A DNA stretch of 64,000 nucleotides, taken from positions 121,811 to 185,810 of the forward strand of contig NZ_LGED01000114.1 in assembly GCF_001280085.1 (NCBI RefSeq), read 5' to 3'. A model generated the notes under the pieces. The model was not told the DNA's origin and ran no database searches. It saw nothing but the letters and a program-made list of their open reading frames with translations. Positions 7,471 to 18,400 of this stretch are shown piece by piece. Numbering within the stretch: position 1 is the stretch's first letter; each line of letters begins with the position of its first letter. The stretch comes from Saccharothrix sp. NRRL B-16348. GTDB lineage: Bacteria > Actinomycetota > Actinomycetes > Mycobacteriales > Pseudonocardiaceae. A program made the translations under genes and the position numbers.

Positions 7471-8929
7471 CGTGCCGTCCGACCCGAGCGCCAGGCCGTT
7501 GCCGCGACCGGCCGGTGATCCCGGACGGCACGGGCACCCGCACGGGCCGGTACGCCGTCCAGCCGGGCACCGCTTCGCCGTGGCCCCACACCCACACCGT
7601 GCCGTCCGCGCGCAGTGCCATGTTCTCCGAGGAACCGCCCGCGACGGCCACGACGTCGCCGAAGCCCGGGATCGGCTTCGGTTCGGCGCGGTAGTCGCTC
7701 GTGCCGTCGCCGAACTCGCCGTTCACGCCCGCGCCCCACGCGAACACGCAGCCGGCGACGCCCGGGCACGTCTGCACGAAGTAGCCGGTCACGTCACCGC
7801 GCAGGTGGACCGACCCCGACGTTTCGACGTTCCTCAGCTTGACCCGCCGGTCGAACAGGGGCGCGAGCACCTGCGTCGTCGCGGTCCGCGCGGCGTCCAC
7901 GTAGAGGGTCCGCGCGGTCGGGTCGGCCGGGCTCTGCGACATGCTGATCCGCGCCGCCGCGGTGCCCTGCGTGCCGGTCAGGTTGGCCACGACGCCGCTG
8001 ATCGGCAGGGCGGGTGCGGCGACCGTCGCGTCGAACGACAGGTACCCGCCGGCCACGAGAGGTCCGGCGGCGCCGAGGCCCGTGGTGGTGTCGAGCGCGC
8101 GGTGCGGCGTGACCGGGACGAAGGCACCGGCGGCGTCGGCGCCGTAGTAGCCCGCGAGCTGCCCGATCAGGCGGACGGTCCCGGCCTGGTTCCACAGGTT
8201 GACCTTGCGGTCCGCGCCCACCGCGACCACGGCGAGGTTCGAGGCGGTGCGCCGGGCCGCCACGGTCACGACCGAGGTGTCCGGACGCGCGGAACCGGCC
8301 TGCCACGCCGTGACCGAGGTCTGCGCGGAGGACTGCCCGGCGGTGAGGGTCACGGCCACGGCGGTCACGCCCGCCGGCACGTGGGCCGAGAGGTCGACGG
8401 TGGTCGTGACGGCCGTGGCGAGCACGACGTCGAACAGCTCCGCCGTCGCGGTGGTCTGGAACTTCGCGCCGCTGCCCGTCGCGTAGTACCCGCTCAGGTC
8501 GGCGACCAGGTGCAGCGAGCCGGCGGCGTTGTGCAGGTCGACCTTGCGGTCCGGCCCGACCCGGACCGTGACGGAACCGGCCCGGCTCTCGTTGGCGTGC
8601 AGGTTCACGGCCGCGGTGCCCGGCCGCGTCGTGCCGGTCTGGTAGGCGGTGACGGAGGTCGCGGCGGACGCGGCCAGCCCGGTCACGTTGAGCACGACGG
8701 CGGTGGCCGTCACCGGCAGCCGGCCCGACAGGTCCACCGTCACGGTCCCGCCCGCACCCACCAACGCACCGGCCTGGGTGTCGAGCACCCGTGCCGGCGT
8801 GACGGCGGTGTACTGGGACAACGCGGGCGTCGACGTCGCGGCCGGTTCGGCCACCGCCCCGCCCGACCCGGCGACCACGCCCGCCGCTAACACCGCCACG
8901 ACAGAGAGCACCGCAAGACCCGGTCTCAT
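7430..8929 (-). CDS. Secreted VDLSG-repeat/RCC1 protein, N-terminal part, copy A
   Basis: About 499 residues from the ATG at 8929, preceded by a GGGGGG ribosome-binding stretch. An N-terminal signal peptide (MRPGLAVLSVVAVLAAGVV...) is followed by three related repeats with RVLDT, VDLSGRLP, VGPDRKVDLHN and LVADLSGYY motifs, common in actinobacterial secreted proteins. Two RCC1 blades follow (CVFAWGAGVNGEFGDG and GTVWVWGHGEAVPG). After SGITG the frame turns into unrelated arginine-rich sequence and stops at 7430, while the propeller resumes in another frame. Extracellular, probably a binding or cell-surface role; the ligand is unknown. Confidence 0.6.
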   Translation of the reverse strand: MRPGLAVLSVVAVLAAGVVAGSGGAVAEPAATSTPALSQYTAVTPARVLDTQAGALVGAGGTVTVDLSGRLPVTATAVVLNVTGLAASAATSVTAYQTGTTRPGTAAVNLHANESRAGSVTVRVGPDRKVDLHNAAGSLHLVADLSGYYATGSGAKFQTTATAELFDVVLATAVTTTVDLSAHVPAGVTAVAVTLTAGQSSAQTSVTAWQAGSARPDTSVVTVAARRTASNLAVVAVGADRKVNLWNQAGTVRLIGQLAGYYGADAAGAFVPVTPHRALDTTTGLGAAGPLVAGGYLSFDATVAAPALPISGVVANLTGTQGTAAARISMSQSPADPTARTLYVDAARTATTQVLAPLFDRRVKLRNVETSGSVHLRGDVTGYFVQTCPGVAGCVFAWGAGVNGEFGDGTSDYRAEPKPIPGFGDVVAVAGGSSENMALRADGTVWVWGHGEAVPGWTAYRPVRVPVPSGITGRSRQRPGARVGRHGVVVGPHRLRPDR

Positions 8930-9013
8930 CACGAAATCCCCCCAATGAACCAAGAACGGTCGGCAGAGCCTACTGAGGATCCGAGCCGAGCACGCACGAG
9001 TTCGAGGAAGGGG

Positions 9014-9049
9014 CACCGGGCGTCGCGATGGCGGTCGCGACGCCCGGTG
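9014..9049 (-). terminator. Perfect 15-bp hairpin after RCC1 copy B
   Basis: Arms at 9014-9028 and 9035-9049 (CACCGGGCGTCGCGA and its complement) with a 6-base TGGCGG loop, 11 bases past the stop of the reverse gene ending at 9060. There is no U-tract, which is usual for actinomycete terminators. Confidence 0.75.
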
Positions 9050-9059
9050 GCATCGGGAG

Positions 9060-9863
9060 TCAGCCGGCAGGCACCAAGGCGAGCAGACCGTAGGCGTACG
9101 CGGAGATCCGGGTGACGCCGATCCCGCTCACCCGGTCCACGCGCAGCGGCACGGCGGAGGTGCGCGGCTGGTCCCTGGCCCGGCCCAGCTGGAAGTTCAG
9201 GTTGTCGCCCCACGCCCACAGCGAGCCGTCCGACGTGACGGCGTAGCCGTTGTGCGCCTCGCCCAACGCGATCGTCACCACGCCGGTCAGACCGGACACC
9301 GCGACCGGCGAGCGGACGTGCTCGGTGCTCGTCGAGCCGTTGCCGATCTGCCCGTGCAGGTTGTTGCCCCACGCCATGACCGTCCCGTCGGCCTTGAGGG
9401 CGTAGCGGTTGTCGATGCCGCCCTTGACCTCCACGACGTCGGTCAGGCCCGGCACCTGAAGGGCGACCAGGCTCTGCGCCTGGTTGTCCGTGGAGCCGTT
9501 GCCCAGCAGGCCGTAGTGGTTGCTGCCCCACACCCACGCCGTGCCGTCCCGCTTGAGGGCGTAACCCTCGTCGGCCACGGCGACCGCGTCGGTCATGCCG
9601 ACGACCTGCACCGGAACGTTGGACTGGCACGTGCCCGGCACGGCTTTGTCGCACGCCACGCCGCTGCCCAGCCTGCCCCAGGTGTTGTCGCCCCACGACC
9701 AGACGGTGCCGTCGGACTTGACGGCGTAGCCGTTGTCGTAGCCGGAGGCGATGGCGACGACGTCGGTCAGCCCCGCGACGCGGACCGGGGTGGTCAGGTA
9801 GTCCGCCTCGTGGTCGACGCCGTCACCGATCTGGCCGTAGGCGGTGCGGCCCCACGACCACAC
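9060..9863 (-). CDS. RCC1-type beta-propeller, C-terminal part (blades 3-7), copy B
   Basis: 267 residues from an internal GTG, paralogous to 6673-7470 blade by blade (GTVWSWGRTAYGQIGDG, then a WGDNTWGRLGSG blade, and so on) and ending GLLALVPAG. The upstream portion of the propeller lies in a different frame at 9823-11322. The frame change falls at the same place as in copy A, at the end of a 73-base stretch identical between the two copies (9838-9910 here, 7441-7513 in copy A). Confidence 0.6.
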   Translation of the reverse strand: MWSWGRTAYGQIGDGVDHEADYLTTPVRVAGLTDVVAIASGYDNGYAVKSDGTVWSWGDNTWGRLGSGVACDKAVPGTCQSNVPVQVVGMTDAVAVADEGYALKRDGTAWVWGSNHYGLLGNGSTDNQAQSLVALQVPGLTDVVEVKGGIDNRYALKADGTVMAWGNNLHGQIGNGSTSTEHVRSPVAVSGLTGVVTIALGEAHNGYAVTSDGSLWAWGDNLNFQLGRARDQPRTSAVPLRVDRVSGIGVTRISAYAYGLLALVPAG

Positions 9864-11322
9864 CGTGCCGTCCGACCCGAGCGCCAGGCCGTTGCCGCGA
9901 CCGGCCGCGCTGGGGCCGGTACGCGGTCAGCCCCGGCACCGCGTCGCTGTAGCCCCACACCCAGACCGTGCCGTCCGCGCGCAGCGCCATGTTCTCCCAG
10001 ACGCCGCCCGCGACGGCCACCACGTCGCCGAAGTCGGGGATCGCGCCCGGCTCGGCGCGGTAGCCGCTCGTGCCGTCGCCGAACTGGCCCGTCACGCCCG
10101 CGCCCCACACGAACACGCAGCCGGCGTTGCCCACGCAGGTGTCCACGAAGTAGCCGGTGACGTCACCGAGCAGGTGGACGGAGCCGGACGTGCCGGAGTT
10201 CACCACCCCGATCTCCTGCCAGGTGTCGAACTCCCCGAACACCTGCGTCGTCGCCGTCCGCGCGGCCTCCGCGTAGAGGGTGCGCGTCGTGTAGCCGCCC
10301 AGGCTCTGGGACACGCTGATCCGCGCCGTGCCGGTGCCCTGCGTGGCGGTCAGGTTGAACACGGCGCCGAGGATCGGGAGGGCCGGCGCGGACGCCGTCA
10401 CGTCGACATCGAGGTACTCGCCTGCCTTGAGCGGTCCGGCGACGCCGGAGTCGTTGCCCTGGCCGGTGGTGGTGTCGAGCGCGCGGTGCGGCGTGACCGG
10501 GACGAAGGCCCCGTCGGCGTCGGCGCCGTAGTAGCCCACGAGCTGGCCGATCACGCGGATCGTGCCCGCTTCGTTGAACAGGGAGAGCTTGCGGTCCGCG
10601 CCCAGCGCCACCACGGCGAGGTTCGAGACCGTGCGTCGGGCCGCCATGGTCACGACCGACGTGCCCGGCCGCGCGGTGCCCGCCTGCCATGCCGTGACGG
10701 AGGTCGGCGCGGTCGTCTGCCCGGCGGTGAGGGCGACGGCGACGGCGGTCGCGCCCGCCGGCACGCGGGCCGCGAGGTCCACGGTCCTCGTGGCCGCCGC
10801 GCCGAGCGCGACGTCGAACAGCTCCGCCGACGCCGTGGGGCGGTACTTGGCGCCGCTGCCCGTGGCGTAGTACCCGCTGAGGTCGGCGACCAGGTCCAGC
10901 GTGCCGGCGGCGTTGTGCAGGTCGACCTTGCGGTCCGGCCCGACCTGGACGGTGACCGAGCCGGCCCGGCTCTCGTTGGTGTACAGGTTCACCGCCGCGG
11001 TGCCCGGCCGGGTCGTCCCGGTCTGGAACGCCGTGATGGTGGTCGACGTGGATGCGGCCAGCCCCGTCACGTTGAGCAGGACCGCGGTGGCCGTCACCGG
11101 CAGTCGGCCCGACAGGTCCACCGTCACGGTCCCGCCCGCGCCGACCCGACCGGCCGGCGCGCCGACGCCCCCGCGGGTGTCGAGCACCCGTGCCGGCGTG
11201 ACGGTGGTGTACCTCGACAACGCGGGCGCGGCGACGGGCTCGGCCACCGCCACGGCGGGCACGACCACGTGCGCCGCCGACGCCACCAGGACGGCCAGCA
11301 CCGCGAGACCCGGTCTGATCAC
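9823..11322 (-). CDS. Secreted VDLSG-repeat/RCC1 protein, N-terminal part, copy B
   Basis: About 499 residues from the GTG at 11322, the equivalent of the ATG of copy A; GGGGGG lies just upstream. Signal peptide (MIRPGLAVLAVLVASAAHVV), three VDLSG repeats and two RCC1 blades follow the same order as in copy A. The frame then runs into the same arginine-rich tail (GRSRQRPGARVGRHG) as copy A and stops at 9823. Compared with copy A it also lacks a net eight codons just before the frame change. Two paralogs broken at one shared site suggest inheritance of the break through duplication or gene conversion. Confidence 0.6.
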   Translation of the reverse strand: MIRPGLAVLAVLVASAAHVVVPAVAVAEPVAAPALSRYTTVTPARVLDTRGGVGAPAGRVGAGGTVTVDLSGRLPVTATAVLLNVTGLAASTSTTITAFQTGTTRPGTAAVNLYTNESRAGSVTVQVGPDRKVDLHNAAGTLDLVADLSGYYATGSGAKYRPTASAELFDVALGAAATRTVDLAARVPAGATAVAVALTAGQTTAPTSVTAWQAGTARPGTSVVTMAARRTVSNLAVVALGADRKLSLFNEAGTIRVIGQLVGYYGADADGAFVPVTPHRALDTTTGQGNDSGVAGPLKAGEYLDVDVTASAPALPILGAVFNLTATQGTGTARISVSQSLGGYTTRTLYAEAARTATTQVFGEFDTWQEIGVVNSGTSGSVHLLGDVTGYFVDTCVGNAGCVFVWGAGVTGQFGDGTSGYRAEPGAIPDFGDVVAVAGGVWENMALRADGTVWVWGYSDAVPGLTAYRPQRGRSRQRPGARVGRHGVVVGPHRLRPDR

Positions 11323-11446
11323 GGAATTCCCCCCAAAAGCACCAAGACGGTCGGCAGAGCGTAGGAACCCGGGTCGATCACGCACAAGTCCCGTGACCGG
11401 TGGTGAGGAGGGCGGAACGCTGCGTTCGCACGGGTGCCCGCACGGC

Positions 11447-11485
11447 GACGAGCCCACCGGGTCGGGGGGTACCGGTGGGCTCGTC
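11447..11485 (-). terminator. 14-bp hairpin downstream of the halogenase
   Basis: Arms GACGAGCCCACCGG (11447-11460) and its exact complement (11472-11485) with an 11-base loop, about 20 bases past the halogenase stop at 11506. It separates the halogenase from the RCC1 gene further along the reverse strand. Confidence 0.75.
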
Positions 11486-11505
11486 TTTCCCGGGGGAGGG
11501 AAGCG

Positions 11506-13358
<1,853 letters not shown>

Positions 13359-14381
13359 GTGACACCTGCCTTCGCGGTGATTTCCGGCGCTCAGGTGAAC
13401 GAGGTATTGCGAGGCCGCGAGAAGCACGTTCTCGAACTCATCGAGGCCGCCTACCGGTGGCACGGTGAAGGTGACACGGTCAATCCGCCGTCCTATTTTC
13501 TGCGGTTCCCCGAAGACCCCTCCTCGCGGATCATCGCGCTGCCCGCGTCGATCGGCGGGGACATCGGCGTGCACGGGATGAAGTGGATCTCCAGCTTCCC
13601 CGCGAACGTCGCCGCCGGCCTGCCGCGCGCGTCCGCCGTGCTGATCCTCAACGACCGCGAGACCGGCTACCCGATCGCCTGCCTGGAGAGCTCCATCGTC
13701 AGCGCGGTGCGCACCGCGGCGTCCGCCGCGCTCGCCGCGGACTGGCTCAGCCGCGGCCGGAACCGGCCTGCCAGGGTCGGGTTCGTCGGCACCGGCCTGA
13801 TCGCCCGCTACATCCACACCTACCTGACCGCCACCGGGTGGAGCTTCGACGAGGTGGGCGTGCACGACCTGAGCGCCGACTCCGCGAACGGCTTCCGCGA
13901 GTACGCCCGGGGCGCGGGCGACGGCGTGGTGCAGGTCCACGACAGCGCGGAGAGCCTGATCCGGTCCAGCGACCTGGTCGTGTTCGCCACCGTCGCGGGC
14001 ACGCCGCACGTCACCGACCCGGCGTGGTTCGACCACAACCCGCTGGTGCTGCACGTGTCGCTGCGCGACCTGTCGCCCGAGGTGATCCTCGCGTCCACGA
14101 ACGTGGTGGACGACGTGGAGCACTGCCTGAAGGCGAACACCTCGCCGCACCTGGCCGAGCAGCTCACCGGGAACCGCGACTTCCTGTCCGGCACGTTGCA
14201 CGACGTCATGACCGGCGCGGTGACGCCACCGGCGGACCGGCCGCTGGTGTTCTCCCCGTTCGGCCTCGGCGTGCTGGACCTGGCGGTCGGCAAGCACGTC
14301 TACGACGAGGTGTCGCGGGCGGGCGAGCTGGCCGTGGTCCCGGACTTCTTCTTCGACCTCGACCGCTACGGCAAGCGCTGA
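13359..14381 (+). CDS. sbnB: SbnB-like dehydrogenase of the ornithine cyclodeaminase family (Dap biosynthesis)
   Basis: 340 residues from a GTG with AAAGGGACGG just upstream. The Rossmann motif VGFVGTGLIARYI and the ornithine-cyclodeaminase-like core (MKWISSFPANVAAGLPRASA, later DVMTGAVTPP) fit the SbnB family. SbnB oxidises N-(1-amino-1-carboxyl-2-ethyl)-glutamate with NAD+ to release L-2,3-diaminopropionate and 2-oxoglutarate. The next gene is the matching SbnA-like synthase, so the pair should supply Dap to the NRPS. True ornithine cyclodeaminase activity is the main alternative but does not explain the pairing. Confidence 0.85.
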   Translation: MTPAFAVISGAQVNEVLRGREKHVLELIEAAYRWHGEGDTVNPPSYFLRFPEDPSSRIIALPASIGGDIGVHGMKWISSFPANVAAGLPRASAVLILNDRETGYPIACLESSIVSAVRTAASAALAADWLSRGRNRPARVGFVGTGLIARYIHTYLTATGWSFDEVGVHDLSADSANGFREYARGAGDGVVQVHDSAESLIRSSDLVVFATVAGTPHVTDPAWFDHNPLVLHVSLRDLSPEVILASTNVVDDVEHCLKANTSPHLAEQLTGNRDFLSGTLHDVMTGAVTPPADRPLVFSPFGLGVLDLAVGKHVYDEVSRAGELAVVPDFFFDLDRYGKR

Positions 14382-14417
14382 GCCGCCTGACCGTGCACCT
14401 CGCCTAGGAGTCGGCGC

Positions 14418-15419
14418 ATGCCAGTGATATCGACGCCCCAGGAGTTCAACGTGGACGACCTCTACGTGGACCTCCGGCGGCTCTCGGGCCACCCGCTGTA
14501 CCTCAAGTGCGAAGGGTTCAACTTCGCCGGGTCCATCAAGCTCAAGGCCGCCAACGAGATGGTGTCCGCCGCGGTGCGCGCGGGCACCCTGCGCGAGGGC
14601 GCCACGCTGGTGGAGAGTTCGTCGGGCAACCTCGGGGTGGCGCTGGCCCTGGTGGCGGCGAGCCGCGGCTACCGGTTCCTGTGCGTCACCGACGCGCGCT
14701 GCAACCTCGCCACCAGACAGCTGATGGAGGCGTTGGGCGCGCAGGTGCACATCATCACCGAGCCCGACCCGGAGACCGGGTACCTCGGCGCCCGCATCGC
14801 CCACGTCAAGCGGCTGTGCGAGAACGAGAACCACATCTGGCTCAACCAGTACGCCAACCCGGCGAACTGGATGGCGCACTACCAGAGCACCGGCCCGGAG
14901 ATCCTGAAGAGCTTCCCCGAGGTCGACGTGGTGTTCATCGGCGCGGGCAGCACCGGCACGCTGATGGGCTGCGCGCGGTACTTCAAGGAGAACAAGCCGT
15001 CGGTGCGGGTGGTGGCGGTCGACTCGGTCGGCTCGGTCACCTTCGGCACGCCGCCGCAGCCGCGGATGCTGCCGGGCCTGGGCACCAGCGTCCGCCCGCC
15101 CCTGCTGGACGAGTCCTTCGTGGACGAGGTGCTGCACGTGGCGGAGCGGGACACGGTGCGCGCCTGCCGGACCTTGGTGCGGCACGGCTTCCTGTTCGGC
15201 GGCTCGACCGGCACGGTCCTGTCCGGCGCCACCGACTGGCTCACGCGCAACCGGCCCGACGGGGACGTGACCGCGGTCGCGATCGCGCCGGACCTCGGTG
15301 ACCGCTACCTGGACACCGTCTACCACGACCAGTGGATCGCGGACATCTACGGCGCGGACCTGCTCGGCGACCAGCTCGCCGCGGCCGATCCCGCGACGCT
15401 TGCGAGGAGAATGCCATGA
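14418..15419 (+). CDS. sbnA: SbnA-like PLP synthase, cysteine-synthase family (Dap biosynthesis)
   Basis: 333 residues. PLP-binding Lys41 lies in [11 protein letters not shown], the substrate loop is [10 protein letters not shown], and the phosphate-binding loop is [10 protein letters not shown]. SbnA condenses O-phospho-L-serine with L-glutamate to form the intermediate that SbnB cleaves to Dap. ATG 14418 follows AGGAGTCGGCGC. The stop overlaps the NRPS start (ATGA at 15416-15419), so Dap supply and the assembly line are translationally coupled. Confidence 0.88.
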   Translation: MPVISTPQEFNVDDLYVDLRRLSGHPLYLKCEGFNFAGSIKLKAANEMVSAAVRAGTLREGATLVESSSGNLGVALALVAASRGYRFLCVTDARCNLATRQLMEALGAQVHIITEPDPETGYLGARIAHVKRLCENENHIWLNQYANPANWMAHYQSTGPEILKSFPEVDVVFIGAGSTGTLMGCARYFKENKPSVRVVAVDSVGSVTFGTPPQPRMLPGLGTSVRPPLLDESFVDEVLHVAERDTVRACRTLVRHGFLFGGSTGTVLSGATDWLTRNRPDGDVTAVAIAPDLGDRYLDTVYHDQWIADIYGADLLGDQLAAADPATLARRMP

Positions 15420-18400
15420 CCGAAGCGGTGAACCTGCCCCTTTCCGCCGGACAGGCCGAGATCTGGTTCGACGAGAAGCTCAACGGGCGGGGCGTCGCTT
15501 ACAACTCGGCCGGCTACCTCGACATCCGGGGCCCGCTGGACGTGCGCGCCCTGATCGCCGCCGCACGCGGGATGGTCGACGAGGCCGAGTGCACGCACAC
15601 CCGGTACGTCGAGGTGGACGGCGCGCCGCGGCAGGTCGTGACGCCGCTGCCCGAGCTGCCGCTCACCGAGTTGGCGCTGACCGCCGACGAGGCCGCCGAC
15701 TGGATGCGCGCCGACCTCGCCACGCCGTTCTCGCTGGACGAGTTCCCGCTGTTCCGGCTCGCCGTTATCAAGGTGGCCGAGGACCGGCACTTCTTCTACA
15801 TGCGCATCCACCACCTGCTGTGCGACGGGTACAGCCAGGTGGTGTTCTGGCGTCGGCTGGCCGAGCTGTACGCCGGCGTGGACGGCAAGCCGATCCCGCC
15901 GCTGAGCGCGCTGCTGGACGGTGAGCGCGCGTACGAGGAGTCCGCGGCGGCGGCGAAGGACAAGGACTTCTGGGCGAACGCGTTCGACGAGACGCCGGAC
16001 CTGGTGAGCCTGTCCACGCGCACGGTGTCCGGGCCCGAGGTGCGTGGCTTCCTGCGCCGCACGGACGTGCTGTCGAAGGACACCGCGGAGGCGTTGCGCG
16101 AGCTGGCGAGCCGGTCGGCGTCCACGTGGCCTGCCGTCGTGCTGTCCGCGGTGGCCGTCTACACCCAGCGGCTGACCGGTGTCGGCGACGTGCTGCTGAC
16201 CCTGCCCGCGACCGCCCGGATGGGCGCGACGATGCGCGCGGTGCCGGGGATGGTGGCGAACTACCTGCCGCTGCGGGTGCGGGTGAGCCCGCGCGAGACC
16301 CGTTCGGACCTGCTCCGCCGCACGTCCCGCGAGCTGGCCAAGGCGCTCAAGCACCAGCGGTACCGGGTCAGCCGGATCCGCCGCGGCCTGGGCCTGGCCA
16401 GTGACGACCGGCGGCCGTTCGGCCCGTTCGTGAACATCCTGCCGCAGCAGACGACGTTCGCGCTCGGCGACTGCGAGGTCGAGGTCAACAACCTGTCGAC
16501 CGGCCTCATCGAAGACCTGATGCTCACCGTGGTGGACGCGCCCGACGGCGGGCTGGAGGTCCACCTCAACGGCAACCCCGAGCTGTACACCGACGAGGAG
16601 GCGCGGGAGCACCTGGCCCGCTTCACCGCGTTCCTGGACCGGTTCGCCCGCGCGGACGACGACGAGCCGTTGGCGCGGCTGGACGTGCTGGACCGGGCCG
16701 AGCGGTCGGCGTGGCTCGGCGCGACGACCGGCGCGACCCGGCCCGACTCGTTCACCGACGTGGTGGAGCAGGTGCGCGCGTTTGCCGCGCAGCGCCCGCA
16801 CGCCGTCGCGGTGGTCGAGGACGACTTCGACGTCACGTACTCCTCCCTCGTCGCACGGGCCAGCGCGTTGTCCCGCAAGCTCGTCGGCGCCGACCTGGTC
16901 GGTGTGCTGGCCGCGCCCGGCGCGGGGTTCGTCTCGGCGATGCTCGGCGTCCTGGGCGCCGGTGCCGCCTACGTGCCGCTGGACACACGTGCGCCTGCCG
17001 TCCGCACGGCGGAACTGGTGCGCGACAACGGGATCAAGCTCCTCGTGGTCGACCCGGCGCACCGCGCGGCGGCGCAGGAGATCGGCGTCGAGACCGTCGT
17101 CCTGGACGGCGCCGAGGACACCGACCTCGCGCCCGTGCTCGGCGGTCCGGACGACCTGGCCTACGTGATCTTCACGTCCGGGTCGACGGGCAAGCCCAAG
17201 GGCGCGATGGTGCACCGGCGCGGCATGGTGAACCACCTGCTGGCCAAGGTCGAGGACTTGGGGCTGACCGACCGCGACAGCGTGGTGCAGAACGCGCCGC
17301 TGACGTTCGACATCTCGGTGTGGCAGATGCTCGTGCCGCTGGTCGTGGGCGGCCGGGTGCGGGTCGTCGGCCGGGAGACCGCGGCCGACCCGGACCAGCT
17401 GTTCGGCCTGGTCGCCGACGAGCGGATCAGCGTGCTGGAGCTGGTGCCGTCGCTGCTGCGGGCCGCGCTGGACGCGTGGGACGTGGTCGAGGCGCGGCCC
17501 AAGCTGCCGTCGCTGCGGCACCTCGTGGTGACCGGCGAGGCGTTGCCGCCGGACCTGTGCCTGCGCTGGTTCGCCCGCTTCCCGACCGTGCCGCTGGTCA
17601 ACGCCTACGGGCCGACCGAGTGCTCCGACGACGTCACGCACGCGTTCGTCACGATCGAGGACGCGGCGGGCACCACGCGCGTGCCGATCGGCCGCGCGGT
17701 CCGCAACACGAGCCTGTACGTGCTGGGCGACGACCTGAGCCCGGTGCCGACCGGCGTGCCCGGCGAGCTGTACGTCGGCGGCGCCGGCGTGGGCCTGGGC
17801 TACCTGGCCGACCCGAAGCGCACCGCCGCCACGTTCCTCGCCGACCCCTTTTCCGGTGGTCGCATGTACCGCACGGGCGACCGCGTCGTTCGGCGCGAGG
17901 ACGGGCAGCTGGAGTTCCTGGAACGCCGCGACCACCAGGTGAAGGTGCGCGGCCACCGGATCGAGCTGGGCGAGATCGAGACGACCCTGCGCGGCCTGTC
18001 CGGCATCGCCGACGCCGCCGTGCGGGTGGTGTCGGACGCGTCCGGCGGCAAGCGGCTCGTCGGGTACGTCGTCGCCGCCGACGGCCGGTCGCTCGGCGAC
18101 CTGCGGGCGCGGCTCGGCGAGGTGCTGCCGGACTACCTGGTGCCGTCGGTGTTCGTCGAACTGCCGAAGATGCCGCTGACCGCGCACGGCAAGGTGGACC
18201 GCAAGGCCCTGCCCGCGCCGGACCTCACGGTCGGCACGTCCCGCGCGCCGCGCACCCCGCGTGAACGGGTGTTGTGCGAGGTCGTGGCCGAAGTGCTCGG
18301 CCTGCGCGATGTCGGCCCGGACGACGACTTCTTCACCCTGGGCGGCGACAGCATCAGCTCCATCCAGGTGGTCAGCCGGGCCCGCCGGGCCGGTGTCGTG

